A DNA stretch of 64,000 bases. Source: Tetracentron sinense (taxonomy: Eukaryota; Streptophyta; Magnoliopsida; Trochodendrales; Trochodendraceae). Both the position numbers and the translations under genes were made by a program. The notes under the pieces were generated by a model. That model ran no database searches. It was not told where the DNA came from and saw only the letters and a list, made by a program, of their open reading frames with translations. Position 1 is the stretch's first letter. Every line of letters starts with the position of its first letter. This document shows positions 44,700 to 54,928 of the stretch, in pieces. Location: positions 12,202,416 through 12,266,415 of the forward strand of contig CM026564.1 in assembly GCA_015143295.1 (NCBI GenBank). The letters run 5' to 3'.

Positions 44700-44916
44700 T
44701 GGTATTAGGGTAGAGTTTTTGAAGGATAAGGAAGAGGTTTGGGAGGTTGAAGATTGCGAGGGAAATAGGATTTGAACAAAGCAGTAGTGAAAAAGAAATG
44801 AAAAATAGGTTAAAATTTCTAGTCTCGAGGGCACTCGTTGACGAGTAGGTCTGACTCGTAGGCCGAGTTGTAACTGAAAAATCTTAATTCGGTGAATCCC
44901 AAATCTATGTTTGAGT
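44700..44916 (-). other. Upstream region of the decayed ORF
   Basis: Noncoding; includes one more CTCGTTGACGAG-like motif near 44830. No primer site is recognisable before the LTR-like sequence that starts at 44917. Confidence 0.4.
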
Positions 44917-46360
44917 TGAGAATCTCACAAAGTCAAGGGGTTGGTTAGGTTTCCCTAATAGTCTGTCTACCCTTTTTGATGTTTTCAAATTAAGTTATTT
45001 AACTCAAAGGAAGATGATAATCAAGTGCGGAATAAGGAAAACCAAGCAAACCACAAGGATTTTTACGTGGAAACCCTTCTGGGAAAAACCACGGGACTTG
45101 GTCCAGCCATGAGAATCCACTAAGACAAAGTAAACAAGAACTTACAAGACTCGAACTTGACTCCTTCGGACTCGACACCACGATCCTTCAATTCTTAGTC
45201 CTCCACGCCTCGAAAAGTCACCACGTACTCTCAAGTCCCGTGATCAACTGCAGCCGTTTGTATTTCTCTTTGTGTCTCTAAAACAGTCCACGATCTTCCA
45301 ATCGATCTCCGTCAATGACGGCTTCGGAATCCTCCGACTAAATCACTCTACCACGATCCTTCTTGGATCGATCTCCTTCGCAAAGGCTCTAGAATACTCC
45401 GGCCAAGGTGTTCTATCCAGAATGGGTTGATAGTTTGATATAAATCAATACCTAAATGGACTCCTTCAAAGGACAAGTCCAAACAAGCAAAATTGTACCT
45501 TTAGGCTTGCAAACTCTAGGTTGAAGGAAGCTAACCAAGGGAAGGAGAACAATAATATTCCAGAGCTTTTATGAACTCTAGAAGGAGTTAAAAACCCTCT
45601 CTATACTCTCCCAAAGTTTTCTCACACGAACTAGAAGGGTTCACCATAAATAGGGAACTCAAAAACCAAGTATGGAAGTTGCCAAAAGTGAAAAATAGCA
45701 AGAAAAACGAAAATAGGAAAAATCTCATATCAGGGTCGACCCATGGGCACATTCGGTCGACTGGATGGTGCCTTTCGGTCGACCGGATGGTCCTCAGGGT
45801 TGACCCTCACAAAACCTACTCTCTGCCCAATTTTGTCATACAAAATTTTCTATACCCAGGGTCGACCCAAAATGGTCAGGGTCGACTCTGAGGCGCCAAA
45901 CTAAATTTCAAAATTCGTTTTTGGGTCTCACACCCTTCACAAAAGTTGTAGCCCTTTTCGACATGGTCGTTTTGACATATTATAGAGCAAAATCAGAGCT
46001 ACGGTTTATGAGATACACTCAAAACAAGAAACCTTGGTTTTTTGAAAAATTTCAGAATTTAAAACAAGTTTTGCCCTGTTTATCTCATCACCTAGGGTCC
46101 GTATGGTTAGTCTAGGTCACTTACCACCTAAGGCATCATGTTAGGATAATTCTAGGTCAAATCCCACTTATGGTAGTATGGTATCTAGGTCACTTACCAT
46201 CCTATGAAGGAAATGATCAATCGAGTGGATCAACCGGTCTTCTTTAGTCTTCATCTTGCTTTGGCGTGGATGCTTGAAGATAATGACACAAGATACTCAC
46301 CTAGACACCTAGACTCACTTATTTTGACACCGGAATATGCCAATACCAAAAACATGGATT
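44917..46360 (-). repeat. Copia-like LTR, family B (longer copy)
   Basis: Aligns with 26545-27735 from TGAGAATCTC to GACACCGGAATATGCCAATA. It carries GGTCGACC/GTCGACTGG palindromes at 45735-45890 and a TATA-like CTATTTATGG on the minus strand near 45650. Ends where LTR E starts. Confidence 0.6.
45735..45890 (-). repeat. Palindromic GTCGACC cluster in family-B LTR
   Basis: GGGTCGACCC, CGGTCGACTGG, CGGTCGACCGG and GGGTCGACTC motifs. Same place, relative to TATA, as the unrelated TTCGAA motifs at 27240-27425. Confidence 0.7.
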
Positions 46361-46514
46361 TTACAGTAACGACCCGGAATTTTGATATAATAAAATTATG
46401 TGTTTATGGGTCCTTAATAGAGGTTAATTATTTGTTAAATTGGTAAAAAGTGAGTTTTGTTCGGGATTGGATTGTACTAGTAAACTTTTAGTTTTTTTCC
46501 TCAAAAATCGTGCA

Positions 46515-46780
46515 TAATGTGCGGGTCGACTATCTGGACGATCACCTATCGTTCCAGTTCCGTCGCGTATCGATTCGCGAGACCGCGGGAGTCTTAAATG
46601 TAAGAAAATCGAGAAAATCAGAAATTCCAAATTTTTTGGAATTTAGTGGGACTCCATAATTGTTGGGAATTCTAATAGAAATACATGCAGCTGGTGCCAC
46701 AGTGTACCGATCGGTCGTGAGGACGACCGTCTGTCGTTTCAGTAGTTAATTGTCTCATATCAAGAAACGACAGCGTGTTT
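46515..46780 (+). repeat. Mixed palindromes in U3 of LTR E
   Basis: Includes GGTCGACTATCTGG, ACCGATCGGT, GGTCGTGAGGACGACC and the distant pair CTGTCGTTT/AAACGACAG. Upstream of TATA as in the other families, but less repetitive. Confidence 0.5.
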
Positions 46781-47072
46781 TGTGTCAGAAATCAAAAAAT
46801 TAGAGGGTTTTGCAATTTTCTTCCGGACTGAAATGCAGTTGTCAAAACTCAATATTTTTTCCTAAAATTTTTGCAGTAGGTATCAGACTGCCCCAAGTTT
46901 GGTCACCTGAAGTTTCGTCAAGATCGGGTGTCATATAATAGGGTTTCGGATGGCATATGCATGAAAAAGTGGAAAAAGCCGATCAAATAGTCAAAGTAGT
47001 TGACTTAGTCAACTACTACTTTCCACACCAAGGGGGTCATGTGCTTTTGCACATGATCTAAACCTTAGACTG

Positions 47073-47080
47073 TATATATT
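47073..47080 (+). promoter_or_regulatory. TATA box of LTR E
   Basis: TATATATT in GACTGTATATATTAATGG, the only TATA-like run in the middle of this LTR. Confidence 0.5.
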
Positions 47081-47619
47081 AATGGACCAAACCCTTCCTC
47101 ATGCATTCGGACACTAACTGTGGAGAGTTCCAGAATTTTTAGAGAGAGAAAGTGAGGTGAGAAAAAGAGGAGAGAGAAAGAAGAGAGAAGCGGGTCCTTG
47201 AGGTTTTTCGACGTCTCGGACGCATTGGCGGAGTTCGTTTTTATGCCAATCGCCTTGAAACGTGAACTAGGTAAAACCCCTCTCTTTTCTTCTCTTTTTC
47301 CCCTTATTTTGCTATATTTTTTTATCTAAAGTATATGCATATCTTTTGGCGGGAATGAAAAAGGGTCGGAGACCCCTATGTGATGTTGTGATTTTATGTG
47401 GTCCATCGGGGAGCCCAGATCGGGTCCCGGGTAAATTGTATCACCACTCTAGGGTGACGAAAAGTTGTTTTATAGGTCGTATAAGGCTATAAATACATCT
47501 ATTAGCATGAAAACGTTCCCTAACGGGACGGTGTGTTACCGGATTCGGTTCATGGGTGCGAGGCCCAAGTATTTCAGTTAATCAAGCAAGGCTTGGGTTA
47601 ACTAGGGTTATCCTGTGGT

Positions 47620-48080
47620 TAGAAAATCTAACCCGGTGTTAAGTATAGTCTGTGGTTCCTCTTTGACTAGGTCAGGAGAGACGGTGTCCAGTAAGGCCCG
47701 GGGTTCCTCCGTGACTGATAGTCGGGAGATGTCGATCTGTTTGTCTAGGTTATCCGCGGTGCCTCTTGGACTAGGTCAGGAGTGGCGGTGTCCTGCATAG
47801 CCCGTGGTTCCTCCGTGACTAATAGTTGGGAGATGTCAAAGTCCTAGGGAGTTTAAAGTGGCTGATCATCAGATATTGTATAGTCCGGGGTTCCTCTCTG
47901 GGTGGGTCAGAAGATGTCGGCACCGTGTCTATCGGGGTCCCTTCTTGGTGGAACGTCATGAGATGACGGCATTGGTAAAGATGTCGGGGTTCCTCCGTAG
48001 ACTAACCAGAAGATGATGGTAGATAGGTTGGTCAGGGTTCCTTCATGACTGATACCTAGGGCGATGGCGGCGAATAGACG
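47620..48080 (+). repeat. Tandem array in LTR E
   Basis: About eight diverged units of about 50-60 bp with the core GGTTCCTC..TGACT...AGTCGGGAGATG. Arms such as CTCCGTGACT and AGTCGGGAG pair around a short loop in several units. Confidence 0.7.
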
Positions 48081-48679
48081 GTAGATGTGGCCAGTCAATT
48101 AAATGGATAAGTATGTCGTTATTGGGCGAATGCCCATGTTGTGTGTGCAAGCTTCGGATATGAAGTGGTCTGAGTCGGTATACTCAGGGTTGGTGTACTT
48201 GTTTGAGTTGGTGGACTCATGGTTCAGTATGGAATCGTTGGATTCCAGGTGAGTTGGGTTGGTATACCCAAGGTTTGGTCGTGTTCGGGTGAAAGCCAGA
48301 ACAGCGTGCGAGTCTAAATGACTCAATGTATTATGGTTATGATTTAGAAACTTTAAGCTGAACATTTGTGGGTTGTGGCCAATTAATAGAGTCTCAGGAC
48401 TCGAAATGAAACATGATTGATGATTGAAATGATACCTTGGTAATATAATACATTCATAACTAAACCCCATAAGTGGAAAGTAATGTGAGGTCGGGAACCT
48501 CGGTTAGGGTGACGTAACCCTAAGTGACCTTGGGTCACAGTTTAATATATACTGTTCTATTTTATTGTAACATGGAAATTGAACTGTTTATTATATCATT
48601 ATTGATGCGTGTTATTATGTGGAAAATAATTTAGAAGGATTGTGGTTTTATTGGGCTTCTTAGCTCACTGAGTTTTAAT

Positions 48680-48704
48680 GTCAGCAGAACTCGGAGCTGC
48701 TGAC
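48680..48704 (+). other. Hairpin in LTR E near its 3' end
   Basis: GTCAGCAG and CTGCTGAC, a perfect 8-bp stem with a 9-base loop. It stands where the T1 and C LTRs have GCTGAG...CTCAGC. Confidence 0.6.
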
Positions 48705-48986
48705 TAGTAAGTGAAAAGTCCAACTGGACATTTTGGAAGCTTGTACAAATTGTACCCGGTGTGATAGAGGCGCCTATTTTTGTAAAACAGACTTGATGTA
48801 AATAATACAGGTATATAGTTTGTATAATGGTTATTGTGATCACAGGTGTTATTTGCTTTTTGGAAGCATCTGATAAATGTTTAAATTTTCTGCATTTTCG
48901 TGGGTAAAGTCCTCCACTTGCGTGATTTGACAAATGGACTCGCATCTCGGAACTTGATTCCCTAGGCGTGGGTTCGGGGCTTCACA

Positions 48987-49001
48987 TTTAGTATCAAAGC
49001 C
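48987..49001 (+). promoter_or_regulatory. Degenerate tRNA-iMet primer site of element E
   Basis: TTTAGTATCAAAGCC directly after the LTR; it differs from TGGTATCAGAGC by G to A changes, as expected for a decayed copy. Confidence 0.7.
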
Positions 49002-49164
49002 AATAGCAATAACGATCACACAAATCGTACTTGAGCATAATACACCTAAGAACCGTTAGATAGGCGATCCCTTAGAGATTTATTCGATATTCCTAGTTTA
49101 GTGATTGTTGTACATGTCATGTTTCGAAATCCGACATTGATTTGGAATATGTGCATGTGCAGGA

Positions 49165-49452
49165 ATGGCAAGGACGCACTGAATTCCCACAAAGAGGGAG
49201 ATAGCTCTGTTTGAGTGGGTGGTGACCATGCAAAGAAGACGTCATGCTGGATGGTCGTCTTACCGCACTATACACCTAAAGGCGATACGATCGCTTCGCA
49301 AGGGATTGACCGCACAAGCAATATGCGAATCCCTGAGAATGAGCGAGATTGATTGGTTCTTGAGAGAGGCTAGACTTGAGACAGAGGACCAGGCACCGCA
49401 GGAGGATAGTGTAGCAGTCTCACCGATAGAGGTTGACACTTACGGTGTATAG
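49165..49452 (+). pseudogene. Small basic ORF upstream of element E gag (about 95 codons, one stop)
   Basis: From the ATG at 49165 the frame reads MARTH, one TGA (a likely CGA to TGA change), then IPTKREIALFEWVVTMQRR and on to a stop at 49452; 49219-49452 is open by itself. The product is basic in its N-terminal half and has AQAICESLRMSEIDWFLREA, spaced like a helix-turn-helix, then an acidic tail. I do not recognise the family. It lies between primer site and gag, where these elements normally have only leader. Confidence 0.4.
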
Positions 49453-49718
49453 GATCATGGTGGAAGAGCGTGGTGCATCTATATTGTTTTGGCGTTTTGG
49501 AATATAATAGATGCCCTACTTGGTCTTTCCATTATTAGATCACTTTTTGTATGTGTACAGCTACATGATGTTTTGTATACGCTGGTGTACCATATACTGT
49601 ACAGTGTTGCTTTGTATATATTAAAGATGAAATGTCTCTTTTTGGATATCGAATTCTCAGTGCATTTCAGTTTCATTTTATTATTAAAAGTTCGTTACTT
49701 TATAATTATAGGTGAATC
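49453..49718 (+). other. Element E leader before gag
   Basis: Noncoding, T-rich, ending TTATAATTATAG just before the gag region. No feature is supported. Confidence 0.4.
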
Positions 49719-50808
49719 ATACCACCTCGACAAGCACCCAAGAATACCTTGGCTGGGGCATTCGAGGCTATTACTGCCCTAGCCAACCTAATCCAGTAAC
49801 AACAGGCCCAGAATATGAATGGAAATGGGAATGGTAGTCGTATCCCCATCACTACCATGCCAGAGCATGGGAATGTGACCCGATTGGAAAAGTTTAAAAG
49901 GCTTGGACCATCAGCCTTTTCGGGCACGACTGATCCGTTGAAGGTAGAAAATTGGATCAGAAGTCTGGAAAAAGTTTTTAGGGCTATGTCCTTGCCAGAA
50001 AATGGTGGACCACAGTGGAAAGGACAGTTCCACCGCATCAGAGGCCCATGACTTGGGCAAAATTTACAGAATTGTTTTATGAGCGCTATTTTTCAGCATC
50101 GATGAAAAAGAGGAAGGAGATGGAGTTTCTTCAGCTGACCCAAGGAAACATGTCGGTCAGCAAGTATGAACAGAAGTTTAATCAGCTCTCGAGGTTCGCT
50201 GCGAGATTTATCAAGGATGAGCAGTGGAGGGTTGAGAAATTTGAAGAAGGATTGAAGCCGGCTATCAGAGGGAAGTTGGCAGCTCAACGATTTACCTCCT
50301 TCTCAGAGATATTAGACAGAGAGCTCAGAGTAGAGCGAGTGCATGAAGAACTGGCACAGTCTAGTGCTGGCAAAGGTAAAGGGACAGTTGGGAAGCCCTG
50401 GATAAAGGAGAATAACCAGCAATTTGGTGGGAAAAGAAAGTTCGAGAACATGAAAAGCCAGGGGTCTACAGGAAGATTGGGACTTAAGTGTGAGAAATGT
50501 GGTCAAGGCCATTTGACCAAGGACTGTAGAACGAAGGTTTGCTTCCAATGCGGAAAGCCTGGACACTTCAAGAAGGATTACCCCAAGGCTCAACCACTAG
50601 CATTGGAAGGCGGAAAAGGAAGAGAGTTTGCAATTACCCAGGAAGAGGCACAGCAGATCGAAGGTGTCATCGAAGGTAAACTTTTAGTATTTCAAGTACC
50701 TGCTTATACTTTGATGGACACTGGTGCTACACATTCGTTTGTCTCTACTTGTTTTGCTAAACAAAAAATTTACAAGCCTGATACACTCAAAAGTATGGTG
50801 TCTATATC
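49719..50808 (+). pseudogene. Element E gag and start of protease
   Basis: Starts at ATACCACCTCGACAAGCACC, where the expected ATG is ATA. There is a stop (TAA) in ANLIQ*QQAQ at about 49796 and a frameshift near 50020. The capsid core is clear: FSGTTDPLKVENWIRSLEKV, MTWAKFTELFYERYF, LTQGNMSVSKYEQKFNQLSRFA. Two zinc motifs follow, CEKCGQGHLTKDC and CFQCGKPGHFKKDY (last Cys now Tyr). The protease motif LMDTGATHSFVS is at about 50710, in the same frame as gag without any intron. Element C interrupts it at 50808 after KSMVSIS. Confidence 0.85.
50804..50808. repeat. Target site duplication ATATC, left of element C
   Basis: ATATC at 50804-50808 and 60685-60689, exact. Confidence 0.95.
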
Positions 50809-51109
50809 TGTAGAGCCCCGGACCTTTTCACATTTAATGCATGACACTTTCGTTTCCATTTTTCCTTTAAAGAGGTATAATTAATAAATAAGGAAGAAAT
50901 TGGAAATTCTGAAACATCAGAAATGTTCCTTTTCGAAGTACGAACCCAACGCAAGTTGAATCGTCAAAATCGGACAAACGAGTCAAAAGATATGGCCAAA
51001 ATAGTCTGGACCTGCAGGAAATCGTAGCTCGGAAGGCACTAAGGACGTAGCTCAGAAGGCACTAAGGACGTAGCTCAGAAGAGACAGACAACGCATAGAC
51101 AACGTAGCA

Positions 51110-51370
51110 CTAGCTCTGATAACGTATACGTTTTGTATCCGTTGTGCAACAGACAACGGGTACGTTGTACAGCAGACAACGTGTACGTTGTACAGCACGA
51201 CGGGCACGTTGTACATAAGACAACGTGACAACGGGTTCGGCACCCTTGACAACGGACAACGAGCTCAGCACTATGCATAGCATAACGTGTTTGGTACTAT
51301 TCACAGCACAACGTGTTTGGTACTATTCACAGCACAACGTGTTCGGCACTGTTCACAGCACAACGTGTTT
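51110..51370 (+). repeat. ACAACGTG-type repeats in element C 5' LTR
   Basis: ACGTTGTACAGCAGACAACGT and similar inverted motifs, then four copies of a 26-bp unit (CACAACGTGTTTGGTACTATTCACAG). The 3' LTR has five copies (58590-58880). Confidence 0.8.
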
Positions 51371-52293
51371 GGCACTCGTGTTTGTGCAGAAATTTTAGTA
51401 AGGGTATTATGGTCTTTTGGTCGGTTCACTCTTACCTTAAGAGTTTAACCCGAGCCTTTAGGGCTTCATTTCAACACTCAGAGAGATGGGGAGATAAGAA
51501 GAGAGGAGAGGGCAATTCCTAAACCTAGGGTTTCCATTTTTGGAGAGAAATCAAGGGGTTTGTGAACCCACACTCAACTCAAGCCCATCTTTCTTCAAGA
51601 TCAGGGCACAAGCTCGTGAGGAGCATCTCCTCAAGCTAGGGCAGCAACTCACGGTCGTTTTTGGAAGGGGTTTCCTCCTCATTTCTTCAAGGTCGGTACT
51701 TCTTACTACCCTCCTAGTTATAGTTCCTCTTTTCCCTTTATTTCTTTTGATTTTCTTTCATTTACACATGTGCTATGAGATGGATGGTTGTGAATGGTGA
51801 ATGGAGATGGAATGGGCGATTGGATGCCAAGGGTTGTGTTGTGATGATTAAAATGGGGAGGGCATTGTGTCCATAATAAACACACCTTTATGATGTGAGT
51901 AAACTCACCTAGAAAAGCATGATTTAGGTTTAAATGAATAATGAATAATGAACACACCATGTTTGATGAAATGCCAAGGTGAATAAAATGAGTTGTAAAT
52001 TAGGAAATGCAGGCCTAATAAATTATGAATATTGCTAGGGCCTATGATAGTGTGTTTTCTTGCTTTCCCTAAATGATATGAATATTACATTGCTCAATCA
52101 TTGATGTTATATGTGTTGTAAAATTACCCAAATGTCATATTTAAATTTAAATGCAAGTATGTACACGGTTCCCACGAGCACGACATGCATGACATGATTT
52201 ATCGAGGTTTTCAAGAACATGGTTAGAGGTGGGACATATCCTACGATATGTTTTACCTCGCTTTTCACAAGAAAACAAGAACCAACATTCCAC

Positions 52294-52382
52294 GAGGGGT
52301 CTCCCCTCACTCACAAGTGCATATCATGAAGAAGGGTCTCCCTTCCCTCGCAAGTGCATTGCATAAAGAAGGGTCTCCCTTC
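52294..52382 (+). repeat. Tandem hairpins in element C 5' LTR
   Basis: Three perfect short hairpins with loop TCT: GAGGGG/CCCCTC at 52294-52308, GAAGGG/CCCTTC at 52331-52345 and again at 52368-52382, in units sharing CAAGTGCAT. The copies in the 3' LTR start at 59800. Confidence 0.8.
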
Positions 52383-53182
52383 CCTCTCAAGGCATCACTC
52401 AAGTGCATCTCATAAGGATATCTCACAAGTGTATCTCACAAGTTACATGCTCACAAGCAAGCACGCATGACATGCATGACATGACACGTACGACACGCAC
52501 GACAAGATCAAGTAAGACAAACACGACAAGCTTCAAGTACGAAAGGATATTTCAAGCCAAGTCAAGTGCACGATGTTTTCAAGAGGTTTTACCGGCTTTC
52601 TACGAAATACAAGCATGATTATAAATTGCTTTACTTCCTTGTATGATATGAATTGTTTCCGTCTAACATATAGGAATTGCTCCTGATTTATGTATTGCCA
52701 TTTTTATGCTATGACTATTGGTTAGTATTTGGTACCCGCTGAGTATTCCATGCTCAGCCGTACTTCTTATGTCGGCAGGTTCTGAGGGAGCTGCTGCCCC
52801 ATTTGATGTTTGTGCTCCTGGTCCATGGGTAGAGGAGGAGTACATAGAGGAACCTTTGGAGGAACCTCCCGTAGAGGGTTATTCATAGGTGGTGTTAGAT
52901 TCTGAGTGGATTAGCTATGGGTGAGATGAGAGATATACCTTCATGTATTTTGGCGGGTCTGTCCGCACTTTCTTTTGGATTCCTTTTGTGTAAACTTGGA
53001 TTCGTATATATATAGAGGTTTGTTTAGACTTCCGCTGTGCTATGTCAGAGTATGTTTCCACTGTTTATATCCTCTATTGTATATGCTCTGTCGGTTTTTG
53101 CAGGTTGGTTGTCAAGCAAGTCATGATTAGTCGTCCAAAGTTCACTCTAACTCGTAGGGTGGGTTTTGGGTCGCGACAGAAG

Positions 53183-53194
53183 TGGTATCAGAGC
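53183..53194 (+). promoter_or_regulatory. Primer binding site of element C, tRNA-iMet
   Basis: TGGTATCAGAGC, four bases after the LTR end. Confidence 0.95.
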
Positions 53195-53539
53195 TTAGGC
53201 TTTAGGTCTCTAGGGTCACTTAGAATCTTATACCACGGCTTGACAAGAGCATATGTTAGGAAACAAGTTAGGAAGGAAGTGAGTCGGGAACGAGTCTGGT
53301 TCCAAGTTTAAGACTAAACTTTAGTCTTAGTCTAAAATGGTTGCTTTAACCAAGTACGGGTCCTAGGTACGCTAGAACACTAAAGTATAAGTATAATGTG
53401 ATGAATACTCTGATGACTTGATGTGATGTATATTAGTATTATACAACTAATACAAATTGAATTAATGCGAAATGGCATTGAAATAAACTGTGGTTTCAAG
53501 TTAGACTCATGTGGTGTTATTATTCTCAGGACTTTAGTC
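53195..53539 (+). other. Element C leader with a palindrome
   Basis: 345 nt without a gene. AAGACTAAACTTTAGTCTT at 53310-53328 is a perfect palindrome around one central base, about 120 nt after the primer site. It shares GACTAA/TTAGTC with the T1 leader palindrome. Confidence 0.6.
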
Positions 53540-54780
53540 ATGAGACGGAACACATGGGGTCGTGGACCACATACCAGAGCTTCCTCTTCTTCACGGGATG
53601 AGGATGAGCAGCCGGACCTCTCTCAAGTCTTAGGCTCTATTGCTGAGACACTCGCCATACTGGCGGCTCGGCAGGCTATACCATCATCGGCGGCACCTAC
53701 TCCACCGCCCGCAGCTCCAGTACATCGTACCGCGGAGAGTTGAGGCATTCAGGAGATTGAGGCCTCCACCCTTCCATGGGAGTGTGGACCCTCTTGCTGC
53801 GAAGGCATGGATCCTCCAGATGGAGAAGATCTTTGCGGTCCTCTCGCCTACAGAGGAGGATAGAGTAGCATGGGCAGTTTTCATGCTAGAAGGTGAAGCC
53901 CACCATTGGTGGTTGTCCGCATTGAGGACGCGAGATTTGACCATGCAGGGTCAACCTTGGACTTGGGAGGAGTTCAAAGATACTTTTTACAAGAAGTATT
54001 TTCCAATTGGAGCACGGGAAAAGAAAGAGAGAGAATTCATCAACCTTGAGCAAGGGTCGATGTCTGTGGCCGCTTATGAGGCCAAGTTCTCGGAGCTATC
54101 ACGCTTCGCGACACATATGATTGCCACTGAGGCAATGAAGGCGAGGAGGTTTGAGCAAGGACTCAATAATGTCATCATGGAGAAAGTATCGGTCTTTAGG
54201 CACGCCACTTACGGTGAAGTGGTGGATAAAGCCTTGTTGGTTGAGACCAACTCTGAGGCGGTATCCAAGAAGAGGGAATTGACGAGAGGCCAATCAAGTA
54301 GTTCAGCACCTCTAGAGAGGCGGGCTCGTACTGGCCCTTATCAGTATGGGTGGCCAGCACCACCGATGAGGCCATCTTATACACCTCTAGCTCCACGACA
54401 GTATGTGCCTCAGGCACCACGACCTCAGGCTCTTCCAGCTCCACGGCCTGTTGCACCTCAGGCGATGAGGTATGCTCCACCTCCGACTTATACACACGAG
54501 GTCTGCACTTCATGCGACCGAAGGCACCCGGCAGGAGATTTCCGAAGAGCATCGGGTGGATGTTTTCATTGTGGTCGCCAGGGCCATATGATCAGGGATT
54601 GCCCCAGTCGGCATTTACCAGGCCAGTCTCAGGGGATTAGGCCACCAGCACGCCCAGCAGGATCATATCAGGCGTCATCTCAGACTACCCGGTCTACACC
54701 TCAGTCTCGCCAGGCGAACCAGGGGCGAGTTTTTGCCTTAACAAAGGGTGATGCACTTGCATCTGACGATGTAGTGCAAG
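53540..54780 (+). pseudogene. gag: Element C gag, one frameshift
   Basis: Starts at ATG 53540 (MRRNTWGRG), aligned with the T1 Gag start. The first frame runs to TGA at about 53743, while the capsid part continues in the next frame (RRVEAFRRLRPPPFHGSVDP), so one small indel lies near 53735. Then RVAWAVFMLEGEAHHWW, WEEFKDTFYKKYFPIGA and LEQGSMSVAAYEAKFSELSR; a Pro/Ala-rich linker; CTSCDRRHPAGDF (last Cys lost); and an intact knuckle CFHCGRQGHMIRDC. Unspliced, it ends at TAG 54792-54794, three codons after the shared glycine. Spliced, it would continue into pol. Confidence 0.88.
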
Positions 54781-54928
54781 GTACGCAATTGTAGCTTATT
54801 TAATTATCCGTAAATTAAACTGTTAAGTATTAATTGATTGTATACGTACTTGGCATGTTATATATGTATATATACCTACATGTATACACTGTTGATGCAT
54901 GGATTAACTCCGCTAGTTAAAATTTCAG
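54781..54928 (+). other. Putative 148-nt intron between element C gag and pol
   Basis: GTGCAAG then GTACGCAATT, ending GTTAAAATTTCAG before GAACCCTACTAG. The interior is AT-rich, with a possible branch sequence GATTAAC about 25 nt before the end. Removal joins G and GA to a glycine codon, so Gag continues in frame into protease. The in-frame TAG at 54792 ends Gag if it is not removed. Confidence 0.75.

Larger units (their letters stand above)
46365..48986 (+). repeat. Element E 5' LTR
   Basis: About 2.6 kb, from around GTAACGACCCGG to GGGGCTTCACA. The first base pair of the expected TG is not clear. It contains palindromic motifs (46515-46780), TATA (47073-47080), a long tandem array (47620-48080) and a hairpin GTCAGCAG/CTGCTGAC (48680-48704). 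No partner LTR is present, so the left end is an estimate. Confidence 0.75.
50809..53178 (+). repeat. Element C 5' LTR
   Basis: 2,370 bp, TGTAGAGCCCC to GGGTCGCGACA. It holds the conserved U3 block (50948-50998), an ACAACGTG palindromic and 26-bp repeat cluster (51110-51370), a GAGGGG/GAAGGG hairpin array (52294-52382) and the GCTGAG hairpin (52738-52758). Small frames such as 51540-51800 are identical in both LTRs only because the DNA is. Confidence 0.95.

Noticed and set aside
49219-49711. A splice from the small ORF into element E gag
   Set aside because: GT at 49449 and AG at 49710 can be imagined, but none of the joins keeps the gag frame.
51540-51800. 86-codon open frame, identical at 59046-59306
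   Set aside because: Both lie at the same place in the two LTRs of element C and are identical only because the LTRs are. No motif or coding signal.
54838-54928. N-terminal hydrophobic extension of the element C pol frame ([12 protein letters not shown]), which could look like a signal peptide
   Set aside because: It is the translation of AT-rich intron-like sequence and is not conserved in T1 or D.
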